Positions 17,366 to 26,587 are shown, counted from the first letter of the stretch. The stretch: DNA of 64,000 bases from Chloroflexota bacterium (GCA_018650845.1 JABIFF010000008.1:186001-250000); one strand, 5' to 3'. Notes: a model not told the origin generated them from the letters alone. Numbers and translations: made by a program.

Positions 17366-18798
17366 ACGATCGAGATTTGATGTTTATGCCGCCGCACAAG
17401 CAGCGCCAATTGATTGTCGATGGCGAGATTTCGTCAGTTGAGATGACCAAGGCTTCGTTGCGACGAATAGCTGAGCTCGAACCTAAGCTGAATGCGTTTA
17501 TTACTCTCGATGAAGAAGGGGCGTTGGCCGCTGCCCGTGAGGCTGATGCTCGACAGGCAAGTGGTGACGAAACGGGTTCCCTGAACGGCGTTCCAATAGC
17601 TGTGAAGGATCTTGAAGTTACAAAAGGACTTCGAACCACTCTCGGAAGTACGTTCTTTGAGAACTGGATTCCAGACTACGATTCAGTTGCTGTCGAGCGT
17701 ATGCGTGCAACAGGAGCGGTGATTCTAGGCAAGACGAACACGCCTGAGTTCGGAAACCGTGAGGAGACTTTCACGAACGTTGCACCTACGTGCAATAACC
17801 CGTGGGATCCTGCTCGAATGCCGGGCGGATCGAGTGGTGGAACTGCTGCGGCTATCGCTTCTGGAATGTGTTCGATTGGAACGGGGTCTGACGGTGGTGG
17901 ATCGGTAAGACTTCCAGCTTCGTTCTGCGGAATATTTGGGCATAAGCCAACGCATGGTCGTATTCCACGATTCGGTGGTCAGGCTAAGCCTGCTTACAAC
18001 TCGGCTGGGACGAGTGGTCCAATGTCGAACGATGTTCGAGATTCAGCAATTTTGAATCAGGCGTTGTCAGGTTTCGATGCACGTGATCCCGGCTCGGTGA
18101 AAGCTGATGTTCCCGATTATCTTTCTGATCTCGAAACGGGCGTAAAGGGAATGCGTATCGGCACGACGATGACGCTCGGGATTTCTGATGTGAACGCTGA
18201 CGTAGCTGAAGCGGTTGAATCTGCATGGAGCGCATTTAGCGAGCAAGGCGCGAACGTTGAGCCACTAGAGATAAAGTTCGACCCGGTGCCGCGTGATGCT
18301 TGGTGGACGCTTTGGACTGCGGGTCAGGTGGCGATGTACGGTCACCTTGCTGATGAAAGTCCTGAAGATCTAATGCCGTATACGCTCGACATGATTGACC
18401 ACGGCAAAACTCTTAGCGGCGCCGATGTTTCTGCGGCTTTGCGAGATGTTCAGAATCTGCAATTGAAAATGCACCAGCTGTTCGAAGAGTTTGATCTTGT
18501 ACTGGCACCGACCAACGCTGCTGTCGCGTGGCCGCATCTTGCCCCCCCGAGCGAGATTGGTTCGAAGAAGAACGACGATCAAATGGCTGGTATCGATTAC
18601 GGAGCGATTCCGTTCACGATGGTGTTCAATTCTTCTTTCAATCCTGCTTCATCCGTGCCTGTCGGCTTCGGAGAGGGGGGGATGCCAGTGGGAATGCAGA
18701 TAATCGGTGCGTACGACGATGACGCGACTGTATTCCGTGGTAGCAGGGCGTACGAGATTGCCCGACCGTGGGTCGGTACTCGGCCAGTGGTTTCTTAG
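17362..18798 (+). CDS. Amidase (amidase signature family)
   Basis: Hydrolyses a carboxamide. The Ser-cisSer-Lys triad is complete: K82 (VPIAVKD), cis-S157 (PGGSSGG) and nucleophile S181 (GGGSVRLPA), with the same 24-residue spacing between serines as in FAAH. 478 residues, usual for the family. The substrate cannot be read from sequence: family members act on amino-acid amides, aryl-alkyl amides, indoleacetamide, and Gln-tRNA. No GatB or GatC is nearby, so a tRNA role is unlikely. Starts within the stop of the SRPBCC gene. Confidence 0.9.
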   Translation: MNDRDLMFMPPHKQRQLIVDGEISSVEMTKASLRRIAELEPKLNAFITLDEEGALAAAREADARQASGDETGSLNGVPIAVKDLEVTKGLRTTLGSTFFENWIPDYDSVAVERMRATGAVILGKTNTPEFGNREETFTNVAPTCNNPWDPARMPGGSSGGTAAAIASGMCSIGTGSDGGGSVRLPASFCGIFGHKPTHGRIPRFGGQAKPAYNSAGTSGPMSNDVRDSAILNQALSGFDARDPGSVKADVPDYLSDLETGVKGMRIGTTMTLGISDVNADVAEAVESAWSAFSEQGANVEPLEIKFDPVPRDAWWTLWTAGQVAMYGHLADESPEDLMPYTLDMIDHGKTLSGADVSAALRDVQNLQLKMHQLFEEFDLVLAPTNAAVAWPHLAPPSEIGSKKNDDQMAGIDYGAIPFTMVFNSSFNPASSVPVGFGEGGMPVGMQIIGAYDDDATVFRGSRAYEIARPWVGTRPVVS

Positions 18799-18808
18799 AG
18801 CCGGTCGA

Positions 18809-19906
18809 CTAAACCTTCGAACTCTCTTTTGACCAAATGTCGAGCATGTCCTTCATGTTTGGGGACATGCTGCGGAGCATCGAGACGATAGGAAGTCCGT
18901 AAGGGCAGCGTGATTCGCACTGCATGCATGAGTCACAGGCGGCGTGATCGTCGATTTTGGCGATAGTTGCCTCACGATCTTTCCACTCGTCTTCAACCCT
19001 TGAAATCTCCCACGGGAATTCTGCGAACTTTGCGGGTCCCATCGATCGGTAATGGTTGTACATCACGTCTGTGCCGAGAGTTCCCGGAATTCCGATGTCG
19101 GACGGGCAAGGTAGGCATTCCATGCAGATGCGGCAGCGATCGGTTGCAAGATCGAGAGCCCACTTGGCGACTTCAGCTTCTTCAGCTGTCGTGAGAGTGT
19201 GATCGTCTTGTGCACCGATCAAAGCGTTCTGTTCCATCTCGGCAACAGTTGTTGCACCGGGAACCGCAACGGCGATCGGTTGATTCATCAGCCATCGCAA
19301 CGCAAGCGGTGCTGGGAGAAGACCCGTTGCAACCGGCTTCATGATCGTGATGCCTAGCTTCGTTTCGAGTGCCAGCGGAATCAGTTCAGCAAGCGGCTCA
19401 CGTTCAACGATGTTCAACGGAACTAGAAATGTGTCGAACTTGAATCGCTTGAGTGCAGCGACGAGAACAGATGGGAACGTGTGACCAGTGACACCGATGT
19501 GGCGAATTTTGCCAGCTTCTCGGGCTTCGAGAAGAGCCTCGAGCGGTCCGCCAAGTCGAACGTCAACGTCATCCATGTCGCTCAGCGCGTGCAGGTGATA
19601 GTTGTCGATGTAGTCGGTTTGTAGCCGCTGGAGAGATTCTTCGATGTGCTGAGCGGCTTCTTCTTTGGTCTTGCCGGTGGTCTTCGAAGAAACGATCACG
19701 TTTTCGCGTTCGCCCTTGAGCGCCTTGCCGAGTTTGATTTCGGAATCCCAGTATCCACGAGCCGTATCGAAGTAGTTCACACCTAAATCGAGCGCCTTGA
19801 AGACGATCTCTTTCGAGTGGTCGTATTCCGACGAACCGAGCTGAGCGGCTCCTAATCCGATAGGGGCGACATTGAGTCCGGTGGCTCCGAGTGGGCGCAT
19901 TTTCAT
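18809..19906 (-). CDS. Aldo/keto reductase with C-terminal 4Fe-4S ferredoxin-like domain
   Basis: An AKR barrel (about 1-270) fused to a cysteine-rich tail. AKR tetrad: D and Y in FDTARGYW, K in SSKTTGK, H in NYHLHAL. The tail has CRICMECLPCP and CDSCMQCESRCPYGLP, enough for one or two Fe-S centres. This architecture belongs to a known class of predicted Fe-S oxidoreductases of the AKR fold. The ATG at 19906 is chosen for its GGAG eight bases upstream; the frame extends to 19951 without support. 365 residues. It converges on the amidase gene with 10 bp between. Confidence 0.88.
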   Translation of the reverse strand: MKMRPLGATGLNVAPIGLGAAQLGSSEYDHSKEIVFKALDLGVNYFDTARGYWDSEIKLGKALKGERENVIVSSKTTGKTKEEAAQHIEESLQRLQTDYIDNYHLHALSDMDDVDVRLGGPLEALLEAREAGKIRHIGVTGHTFPSVLVAALKRFKFDTFLVPLNIVEREPLAELIPLALETKLGITIMKPVATGLLPAPLALRWLMNQPIAVAVPGATTVAEMEQNALIGAQDDHTLTTAEEAEVAKWALDLATDRCRICMECLPCPSDIGIPGTLGTDVMYNHYRSMGPAKFAEFPWEISRVEDEWKDREATIAKIDDHAACDSCMQCESRCPYGLPIVSMLRSMSPNMKDMLDIWSKESSKV

Positions 19907-19997
19907 TTGAGAATCTCCGTGGGGCATTCCTGAGGATTTCCGTAGGGGCAAGCCGATGATCGCAACATGGTACGACGTATTGCGATTTCACTTCCAC

Positions 19998-20041
19998 TAA
20001 AAAGGGTGGAGCCATCGACAAAAATCGACAGACTCCACCCT
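19998..20041 (-). terminator. Intrinsic terminator of the galactonate-dehydratase-like gene
   Basis: Stem AGGGTGGAG (20003-20011) pairs with 20033-20041; on the minus strand it is followed by five T residues. The loop contains a short direct repeat of ATCGAC. It lies 25 bp after the stop of the gene at 20067-21221. Confidence 0.8.
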
Positions 20042-20066
20042 GAAAGTTCGTTATTTGTCGAACGAT

Positions 20067-21221
20067 TTACCAGTCGGCGACCGATCCGTCGTTCTCGTAG
20101 TAGTACTCGCCGCCAAGTTCCTTGTGGTAGCCGTAGGCCTCGCCGTCGTAGGTCTTGGTTGCTTCTACTTCATCGATTTCGACACCGAGTCCTGGAGTGT
20201 CCCAGAGATCGATGTGACCATCTTTCACTTCCCACGGCTTCTTGAGCAGTCCTTCGCCAAGACCGGCGTCGACCTGTTCCTGAATCAGGAAGTTTGGTAC
20301 TACAGCATCGACAAGCATGCAGGCTGCGAGGGCCAACGGGCCAATTGCGCAGTGCGGCATGATGTGCTGGTAGTAGACCTCTGCATAGTTGGCAATTCGC
20401 TTCAGCTCTGAAGGTCCGCCACAGTGGGCAACATCGGGCTGCAGCAATGAAACTGCCTGTTGTTCGATAACGTCGCGGAACTCCCAGCGAGAGAGAAGTC
20501 GTTCGCCTGTTGCGAGCGGGAACGATACCTGTTCCTGAATTCGCTTCAGTGCGTCGGGGTTTTCCTGTGGGATAGGTTCTTCAACGAACATAGGGCGCAT
20601 GCCTTTGATTTCGTTGCAGATCTCGACCGCTAGACCCGGAGTCATCTTGCCGTGGAAGTCGAAACATAGTTCAACATCGTCACCGACCCACTCACGCATT
20701 GTGTAGGCGGCTTTAACGAACTCGTCGATTCGTGATGGTGGCTCGTGGCCACGCCATGTACCTGCTGGGCCAGCTTTGTAGGCGGTGTAGCCCTTCTTCT
20801 GGAGCATGGTGAGACGATCTCGAGATGCTTCAAGTCCTTCGTCTGAAAGATCCTGGATTCCCCAGTGGGCGTAGACACGGATCTTGTCTCGAACGTTTCC
20901 GCCCATAAGCATGTAGCTAGGAACGCCGTAGTGCTTGCCTGAAATGTCCCAGAGCGCAGCGTTGATGGCAGCGATTGCCGACATGTTGTGTGCGCCGCCT
21001 CGGAAGAACGAGGAGCGGTACATCTGCTGCCAGTGGTGCTCGATGCGAAGCGGGTCTTTTCCGATTAGGTATTCGGCGAATTCGTCGATTGCTGCGGGAA
21101 CACTCAGGGGCTTGCCTTCGAGTGTGCTTTCCGCCCAGCCTTCGATGCCGGTGTCGGTTGATATTCGAATCAGTCGCGTGCGATTCCGCGGCGCAAACTG
21201 ATCAACTCTAGTAATTTTCAT
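20067..21221 (-). CDS. Enolase-superfamily enzyme, D-galactonate dehydratase-like (paralogue 2)
   Basis: Mg-dependent sugar-acid dehydratase candidate. The pattern follows E. coli DgoD: D188 and H190 in FDFHG, E214 in VEEP, E240 in ATGER, D263 in QPDVAHCGG and H290 in PHCAIGPLALAAC; each is displaced by the same five residues from the DgoD set. A single K at 149 stands where other subgroups have K-x-K. The C-terminus ends DGSVADW, as in DgoD-type proteins. 384 residues, ATG start. Substrate may be galactonate or a related aldonate. No KDGal kinase or aldolase lies beside it. Confidence 0.9.
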   Translation of the reverse strand: MKITRVDQFAPRNRTRLIRISTDTGIEGWAESTLEGKPLSVPAAIDEFAEYLIGKDPLRIEHHWQQMYRSSFFRGGAHNMSAIAAINAALWDISGKHYGVPSYMLMGGNVRDKIRVYAHWGIQDLSDEGLEASRDRLTMLQKKGYTAYKAGPAGTWRGHEPPSRIDEFVKAAYTMREWVGDDVELCFDFHGKMTPGLAVEICNEIKGMRPMFVEEPIPQENPDALKRIQEQVSFPLATGERLLSRWEFRDVIEQQAVSLLQPDVAHCGGPSELKRIANYAEVYYQHIMPHCAIGPLALAACMLVDAVVPNFLIQEQVDAGLGEGLLKKPWEVKDGHIDLWDTPGLGVEIDEVEATKTYDGEAYGYHKELGGEYYYENDGSVADW

Positions 21222-21414
21222 GTGTTTTGTGGGTTTAGCTGACTATTCAGGTTGGGTGTCACGAAAGTGCGACGCCAATTGGTTGTGCAGGAGTGATTTT
21301 GAAAATTAGCTCCGCTCAATCGCCAAGATATTAACCCTCATCGACAGGAAATGGGGTGCAAGATGACGGTGATTCGAGTTTGACCCGTCATATTCCAAAA
21401 ACTAAGATGCTGGT

Positions 21415-22215
21415 ATGTCCACAGAGTTAACAGTTCCACAGACCGGTTCCGAAGTTAGGCGACTCATTCGAGAGGGCTCGTTTAATCAGCCGACTTCGGG
21501 TGTTGCGCCACATCACGTTCAAGCCAACGTTGCGATTCTTCCGAAGGATGTTGCATTTGAATTCCTGCTGTTTTGTCAGCGGAATCCGAAGCCATGTCCT
21601 GTCGTAGAAGTTATCGAGGCTGGCGAAGTCGAAGCCGCGCTAACGGCTCCGGGATCCGACATTCGCACCGACGTGCCGTTGTACCGGGTGTACAAGAACG
21701 GTGAGTTGGTAGATGAACCACGAACGCTCGAAGCGCACTGGAGCGACGATCTGGTCACGTTCCTGCTGGGCTGTAGCTTTTCGTTTGAGCATGCTCTGAT
21801 GGCGAACGGAATTGATCTTCCGTACTACGGCACTGAGCGAAATGTTCCGATGTTTATTACCGATATCGAGACTAAGAAGTCGGGATCGTTTGAGGGTCCG
21901 ATGGTTGTTTCGCATCGTTGGATTCCGCAGGACAAGGTTGTGCGTGCGGTTCAGGCGACATCGCGCTTCCCAGACACTCACGGCGCGCCGATTCATATTG
22001 GCGATCCCTCAAAAATCGGTATATCGGATATTACGAAGCCCGATTTTGGCGAGGTTTGGGAGCAGGGCAGCGACGATGAAGTTCCTGTGTTCTGGGCGTG
22101 TGGGGTGACTCCGCAATCGGTGGCTATGGCTTCTAAGCCTGAATTGATGATTACGCACTCGCCGGGTCACATGTTTGTGACTGATCTCATGGACGAAGAT
22201 TTGGCTGTTCTTTAG
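21415..22215 (+). CDS. DUF1445 / D-glutamate cyclase N-domain protein (putative hydro-lyase family)
   Basis: Belongs to the YcsI / UPF0317 family, often labelled putative hydro-lyase, which forms the N-terminal half of the animal mitochondrial D-glutamate cyclase DGLUCY. Family landmarks: GVAPHHVQANVAILP near residue 30, FLLFCQRNPKPCPV near 53, the DVPLYRVYKNGE segment, LLGCSFSFEHAL near 120, and VSHRWIPQDKV near 165. 266 residues. The next gene encodes the other half of DGLUCY, so the pair is likely to convert D-glutamate to 5-oxo-D-proline; activity is inferred from the animal enzyme. Confidence 0.88.
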   Translation: MSTELTVPQTGSEVRRLIREGSFNQPTSGVAPHHVQANVAILPKDVAFEFLLFCQRNPKPCPVVEVIEAGEVEAALTAPGSDIRTDVPLYRVYKNGELVDEPRTLEAHWSDDLVTFLLGCSFSFEHALMANGIDLPYYGTERNVPMFITDIETKKSGSFEGPMVVSHRWIPQDKVVRAVQATSRFPDTHGAPIHIGDPSKIGISDITKPDFGEVWEQGSDDEVPVFWACGVTPQSVAMASKPELMITHSPGHMFVTDLMDEDLAVL

Positions 22216-22267
22216 TCGACTCTTCTTGTCCCTCGTGTTTTTTGTTCGTTAGTTTTTTCGAGAACCC

Positions 22268-23134
22268 ATGCCTGATTCAAAAATTTTCACCAAGATTGAA
22301 GACATCATCCTGCAAGACGATATTCGCGGGATGAAGGCGTTGCGCCAGCATATGAAAGATGGCTGGCTTGAGTCATCGGCTCAGCTGCTGCTCGATCACC
22401 CCGGCAAGATTCTGATTGCTACCGGTTTTTACATTCTTCGGGCTGAAGAACCGGAGACAGACGGACCTCCCGGTGCTATTGCCATTGGTGAAGCGCTAAA
22501 AGCGCTGGGCAACACGGTTGCTTATGTGACTGACGAAAAGTGCTCGACCGTAGTGAAAGCCATTGCTGGCGATGACGAAGTTGTTGAATTTCCGATCACA
22601 ACTCATCACGAATCGAGCATGTTTGCTCATCGTCTATTGGTCGAGCACGCACCTTCTGCGATGATTTCTATCGAACGGGCGGGTCTGCTCGGTGACGGAA
22701 CGTACCGGAACTGGAAGGGCGTCGATTTTTCGAAGCACAACGCCAAGATCGACCACATGTTCGAAGAGCACCCTTACTCGGTAGGTATCGGTGATGGTGG
22801 CAACGAGATCGGTATGGGGAACATGCGCCACGTGATCCCAGATATCGAAAATCTGCCCGATGACCCGTGCATAACGACGACCACCGAGCTAATCACTGCC
22901 AGTGTTTCGAACTGGGGTGGGTACGGTCTTATCGCAGCGTTATCGCTGAAGACGGGTAAAAACCTGCTGCCCTCAGTAGAGCAAGGCTACGAGTGGGTGA
23001 AGGACATCGTAGCTGTGGGAGCGGTCGAAGGCATGACTGGCGAATCGAAGGACTGGGTTGATGCCCGTGCGCCTGAAGATGACGCCATGTGCCTGCGTGA
23101 TTTGCACGCACTGTTGGCTGCTGGAGGGCTTTAG
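22268..23134 (+). CDS. DUF4392 / D-glutamate cyclase C-domain protein
   Basis: 288 residues matching the C-terminal domain of DGLUCY (D-glutamate cyclase). Seen: the ILIATGFYI strand near 50, a GAIAIGEALKALG segment, an ISIERAGL-GDGTYRN segment near 140-150, and the glycine-rich VGIGDGGNEIGMGN near 175-188, which is the most conserved block. It follows the DUF1445 gene by 52 bp on the same strand. D-glutamate arises from peptidoglycan or from environmental D-amino acids; a use as nutrient is suggested by the free-standing catabolic setting. Confidence 0.87.
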   Translation: MPDSKIFTKIEDIILQDDIRGMKALRQHMKDGWLESSAQLLLDHPGKILIATGFYILRAEEPETDGPPGAIAIGEALKALGNTVAYVTDEKCSTVVKAIAGDDEVVEFPITTHHESSMFAHRLLVEHAPSAMISIERAGLLGDGTYRNWKGVDFSKHNAKIDHMFEEHPYSVGIGDGGNEIGMGNMRHVIPDIENLPDDPCITTTTELITASVSNWGGYGLIAALSLKTGKNLLPSVEQGYEWVKDIVAVGAVEGMTGESKDWVDARAPEDDAMCLRDLHALLAAGGL

Positions 23135-23178
23135 GCGGGAGTAATCGGCTGGTTTGGGGTGATATTGCCCTCGCCTGC

Positions 23179-23205
23179 CGTCCTTCGAGAGCCTCAGGAT
23201 GGCAC
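23179..23205 (-). repeat. Intergenic repeat of the TCCTTCGAG...CTCAGGA type
   Basis: A short imperfect palindrome (TCCTTCGAGAGCCTCAGGA) between two convergent genes, followed by TGGCAC. It resembles the TGTCATCCTGAG-type intergenic palindromes common in many bacteria and is related in style to the copies at 7363 and 7478. It may also serve as terminator for either gene. Confidence 0.5.
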
Positions 23206-23242
23206 CGTAGATTCATTCCACTTTCGAAACGTGACTTGCGCT

Positions 23243-24535
23243 CTACGTTTTCGACTTGGAACTCGCTGGTCCTCTGGGTGTGCGGGTCATTGTTTCTCGA
23301 ACCACGAAGATCAGCATTAGGGCGCCGAATAGTCCGATTCCACCCGTAGCGACCGAAGCGACTCCGAGCGTGAGAACCTGAGCGATTCCACCGATGGCGA
23401 TTGGACCGGTTGCTCCGCCGGTATCCGAAATCAGACGCCATACTCCTAAGAACTCGCCTGGATTATCTTTCGGCGCGAGATCGGTTCCCATTATGAGAAC
23501 GAATCCGCTTGAGAGACCGTTACCCAGACCAGCGATCAGGCCAACGGCTAGCAACCCGCCAAATGTTCCCGTTAGTGGGATCAGAGCGATTGCCAGACCG
23601 AGGATGATGAAGGCTGGTAGACCGGTCGACTTTCGTCCCCATCGATCCATCGAGTAACCGACGATTGGGAAGAGCATCGAATCGATAGTGAACGACGCTG
23701 TCGCGATATAACCGATTTGGTCTTTACCGAGACCAAGTTCTCCACCCCACACAGGGATTAGGAACTCACGTCCGGCTCGAAGGAACTGAAGCGCAACTGA
23801 CGCTACACCTGCCGTGGCGAAATCGCGTCGGTGTCGAGTGACCACTGTGCCAAGTTCTGCGAATACATTGTGGCGGCTACCTGAGCGTTTCGGCTCGATC
23901 ATGTTTCTGGTTGTGACTATGACCATCACCAGAGTTAGAACAGCGACTACAGCCTGCGCGTAGAACGGAACTCGAATGCCAACGTGCTCTGCTAATAGTC
24001 CACCCATCAGCGGTCCGAGAATGGTGGCTATTCGCGATATTCCACCGAATAGCGATAAGGCTCTGCCTCTGACATCGATTGGTACGACGGTCGCAATGTA
24101 GGAGTGCCGAGAGATGCTCCAAAGGGCAAAACTGACTCCTGCGAGCACTCGTGCCGCCATCAGTGAACTGAAGTTGGGCGATAGACCTGCCCACACCGCT
24201 GATATACCGAAGAGAATCACCCCGGCGGTCATCGTTTTTCGTAGCCCAAGCCTGCCGACCAAAATGCCAGCTGGCACATCGAAGATCATCGTGCCGATGT
24301 GGCGGGCTGCGATTACGAGACCAACGAGACCAATGGTTGCAGCCATTTCCTCTTTGGCGAATCCGGGAAGAACCGGAATGAGGATGCCTTGCCCCATCGA
24401 AAGCAGGAACGAAGGCGCGTAAACAGACCATACGAGAGAACGTATGGTGGATCGGACTGAGCTGCGAACCGGGGCGGTCGTTGGCGTACTGGACGATTCA
24501 GGCGTTTCTGGCGCCTCTGGCGATGACATATTCAT
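23243..24535 (-). CDS. MFS transporter
   Basis: Twelve hydrophobic helices over 430 residues, with a Ser/Thr/Pro-rich cytoplasmic N-terminus of about 30 residues. The MFS loop 2-3 motif is present as DVPAGILVGRLGLRKT near residue 85, with a second copy in the other half (YSMDRWGRKSTG). Such proteins export drugs or carry small organics. No partner gene indicates a substrate; it is convergent with the D-glutamate cyclase pair. ATG with an AGGA site upstream. Confidence 0.88.
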   Translation of the reverse strand: MNMSSPEAPETPESSSTPTTAPVRSSVRSTIRSLVWSVYAPSFLLSMGQGILIPVLPGFAKEEMAATIGLVGLVIAARHIGTMIFDVPAGILVGRLGLRKTMTAGVILFGISAVWAGLSPNFSSLMAARVLAGVSFALWSISRHSYIATVVPIDVRGRALSLFGGISRIATILGPLMGGLLAEHVGIRVPFYAQAVVAVLTLVMVIVTTRNMIEPKRSGSRHNVFAELGTVVTRHRRDFATAGVASVALQFLRAGREFLIPVWGGELGLGKDQIGYIATASFTIDSMLFPIVGYSMDRWGRKSTGLPAFIILGLAIALIPLTGTFGGLLAVGLIAGLGNGLSSGFVLIMGTDLAPKDNPGEFLGVWRLISDTGGATGPIAIGGIAQVLTLGVASVATGGIGLFGALMLIFVVRETMTRTPRGPASSKSKT

Positions 24536-24663
24536 TAATCCTATTCCTGAGCCTGTGGCTAGGAGATGCTGTAGCGGATTGAATTGATGCTGTTACGCGG
24601 ATATCGTCGATACGGTTGCTGGTTACTCCTCATTGTTTTCGCTTTTGCGGGAAGGCTCTTCGC

Positions 24664-25104
24664 TTGGAATTTGTATACGACAGATTGGTTTCGGCTCCGC
24701 TTTCGAGCGTGTGGGCTGCGTTGACCGATCCTGAGGCGATGGAGCCGCACCTGCCGGGAACTGCGAAGGTTGAATCGACTGGAGCTGAGAGCTATCGAGT
24801 ATCGATGAAAATATCGATGGGCTTTTTACGTCCTACGGTGAAGGCTAATGTGCAGTTGGTTGACGTCATCGAGCACAGCTCGTTCACGATCGTCTTGTCG
24901 GGTAAGTCGATGGGCGCGGGCGTTAGTGGCGAGGCGAAAATGACGTTGAGCGAATCCGAAGGTGACTCAAATTCGACACGCATTGTTATGACAGGCGAAG
25001 TCGAAACAACGGGACTGCTCAAGAAAGTAAGCGACACGAAAATTGAGAATGCCGCGACAGGCTTTCTCGAATCGTATTTATCGAGTGTGGAGCAGGGCGC
25101 CTAG
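24664..25104 (+). CDS. CoxG-like SRPBCC protein
   Basis: Resembles CoxG (carbon monoxide dehydrogenase subunit G) family proteins, which help deliver molybdo-flavoenzymes to the membrane or bind lipids. The VSAPLSSVWAALTDPEAMEPHLPG segment at the N-terminus is diagnostic, followed by the MTLSESEGD strand and a C-terminal helix. TTG at 24664 is chosen because GGGAAGG stands eight bases upstream; the longer frame to 24616 has no domain. 146 residues. No CO- or xanthine-dehydrogenase gene is nearby, so its partner is elsewhere. Confidence 0.75.
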   Translation: MEFVYDRLVSAPLSSVWAALTDPEAMEPHLPGTAKVESTGAESYRVSMKISMGFLRPTVKANVQLVDVIEHSSFTIVLSGKSMGAGVSGEAKMTLSESEGDSNSTRIVMTGEVETTGLLKKVSDTKIENAATGFLESYLSSVEQGA

Positions 25105-25111
25105 ACTTGGC

Positions 25112-26002
25112 CTAAAGCAGTACGCCGTCTTCGCTTGTGTAACCGTTTTCGTCAGCGGTTCGAGGTGTGTCTGAATGATCGCCTCGGGTAGCAATTTCGA
25201 TTCGGTTTCCATCTGGATCGTAGATGAACAGGAACTGCTGCCCATCGTGACGAGTACCGATTCCCTCGACGATTTCGATATCGGCTTCGATTAGAGCTTC
25301 GGCAGTTGCTTCGATATCTTCAACTTCAAACGCAACGTGTTGCCTGCCATCGCCGCGTGGTCCGACTGACTGAGGCGGGTCAATAACGTGAACCATCGAA
25401 CCATCTGGCATTTCGGTCCATGTGAGGGTGTTTCCGTCGATCTGGTGAGGAATCACATTGATGTTCAGCAGATCGCGGTACATTCCCATGCACTCGGCGC
25501 GGTCGTTCACGCCTAGACCAACGTGATTGATCGTGAGGATTTTTATCTTGGATGGCGAATCGACAACTACGTTCTCGCCAGTCTCTGTTGTGTAGCCGAG
25601 AGCGTCAGCTACTCGAGAAGACGAGCGCAAGTTGCTAGCAGTAGCGAACTCGAGACGATTGCCATCGTTGTCGTTGATGAAGATGCACTTTTGGCCATCA
25701 TGTCGTTCACCAGTGTCGCTGATTTCGGGGTATCCGGAAGCCCTGAGAGCTTCGACAGCCGAATCGAAATCAGCTACTTCGAACGCAATGTGCGGATCGA
25801 CTAGATTCTCGCCATCTGAAGGTTCGATGAGATGAACCATCGTTCCGTCGAGGGTTTTGGTCCAAACGATATTGGGCGAATCGACCATCGAGGGGATCAC
25901 TTGAAGCCCGAGAATATCTCGGTAGAACTTCAGTGATACTCGGCGATCCCAAACTGGGATGCCGACGTGGTTGATGGTTTTGATGCTGATAGTTCCTGGC
26001 AT
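25112..26002 (-). CDS. Two-domain VOC (glyoxalase / extradiol dioxygenase fold) protein
   Basis: Metal-dependent enzyme of the vicinal-oxygen-chelate superfamily. Two full VOC modules, about residues 7-125 and 155-275, each beginning INHVG and ending DGNR(L/I)E(F/I)AT. Candidate metal ligands are the His of INHVG and the Glu of RLEFAT / RIEIAT in each module. After each module the same tail recurs (R-x-AD-x-x-GYT-x-E), so the gene arose by duplication of a unit longer than the domain itself. 296 residues. It could be a dioxygenase, glyoxalase or epimerase-like enzyme; substrate unknown. Convergent with the CoxG-like gene at 7 bp. Confidence 0.85.
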   Translation of the reverse strand: MPGTISIKTINHVGIPVWDRRVSLKFYRDILGLQVIPSMVDSPNIVWTKTLDGTMVHLIEPSDGENLVDPHIAFEVADFDSAVEALRASGYPEISDTGERHDGQKCIFINDNDGNRLEFATASNLRSSSRVADALGYTTETGENVVVDSPSKIKILTINHVGLGVNDRAECMGMYRDLLNINVIPHQIDGNTLTWTEMPDGSMVHVIDPPQSVGPRGDGRQHVAFEVEDIEATAEALIEADIEIVEGIGTRHDGQQFLFIYDPDGNRIEIATRGDHSDTPRTADENGYTSEDGVLL

Positions 26003-26058
26003 CTGAAGATCCGTCCCTTGCTGCTTACTGATTGATCAAACTAGTCGAGAACAAAGAA

Positions 26059-26517
26059 CTACTTGAGTTCGACGATCATTTCGATTTCAACGGTGATCTG
26101 CCCTGGGAGACTCCCCATTCCAACGGCAGAACGAGCGTGCTTGCCCTCTTCCCCGAATACTGAAACCAGTAGATCGGAGCAGCCGTTGATTACTTTTGGC
26201 TGGTCACCAAACTCTGGAGTTGCGTTCACCATTCCGAGCAGTTTTACGACTCGCTGCACGTTGTCGAGACTGCCCACATGCTCCCGGAGAGCTGCGAGTA
26301 GCTGAACGCCGCAGAGGCGTGCGGCTTCGTAGGCTTCATCCACGGTGCGTTCTGCTCCGGCTTTTCCTGTGACTTGCGACCCATCAGGAAGGTTAGGCCC
26401 TTTTCCTGAGAGATATACGAGTTTGCCGACTGTTACAGCTGGAATGTAGTTGGCGACCGGGCCAGACGGGTGGGTTAGATCGAGTCCGAGTTCTTTTACT
26501 TTTGCTTCGGCGCCCAT
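26059..26517 (-). CDS. RidA / YjgF family protein
   Basis: Reactive imine/enamine deaminase-like protein of 152 residues. The family C-terminal signature is present as ARSAVGMGSLPGQITVEIE; the arginine in HARSAVG is the catalytic-type residue of active RidA. An extended N-terminus and the GKGP-LPDG-x3-GK segment place it in the longer Rid subgroup often linked to amino-acid or aminotransferase metabolism. It follows fumC and precedes the VOC gene on the same strand but a terminator separates it from fumC. Confidence 0.9.
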   Translation of the reverse strand: MGAEAKVKELGLDLTHPSGPVANYIPAVTVGKLVYLSGKGPNLPDGSQVTGKAGAERTVDEAYEAARLCGVQLLAALREHVGSLDNVQRVVKLLGMVNATPEFGDQPKVINGCSDLLVSVFGEEGKHARSAVGMGSLPGQITVEIEMIVELK

Positions 26518-26549
26518 ACGAGATTACTTCCTAGCGAGAGTGCGAGTTA

Positions 26550-26587
26550 AATACAACGAGACCGGCGACAGTATGCACCGGTCTCGT
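26550..26587 (-). terminator. Terminator after fumC
   Basis: Ten-bp stem (ACGAGACCGG at 26556-26565 with 26578-26587) and 12-base loop, followed on the minus strand by TGTATTTAAC. It lies 36 bp after the fumC stop and before the RidA gene. Confidence 0.75.

Noticed and set aside
17362-18798. Amidase as the GatA subunit of Asp/Glu-tRNA amidotransferase
   Set aside because: The triad is shared by the whole family, but no gatB or gatC is beside it and it is coupled to an SRPBCC gene instead.
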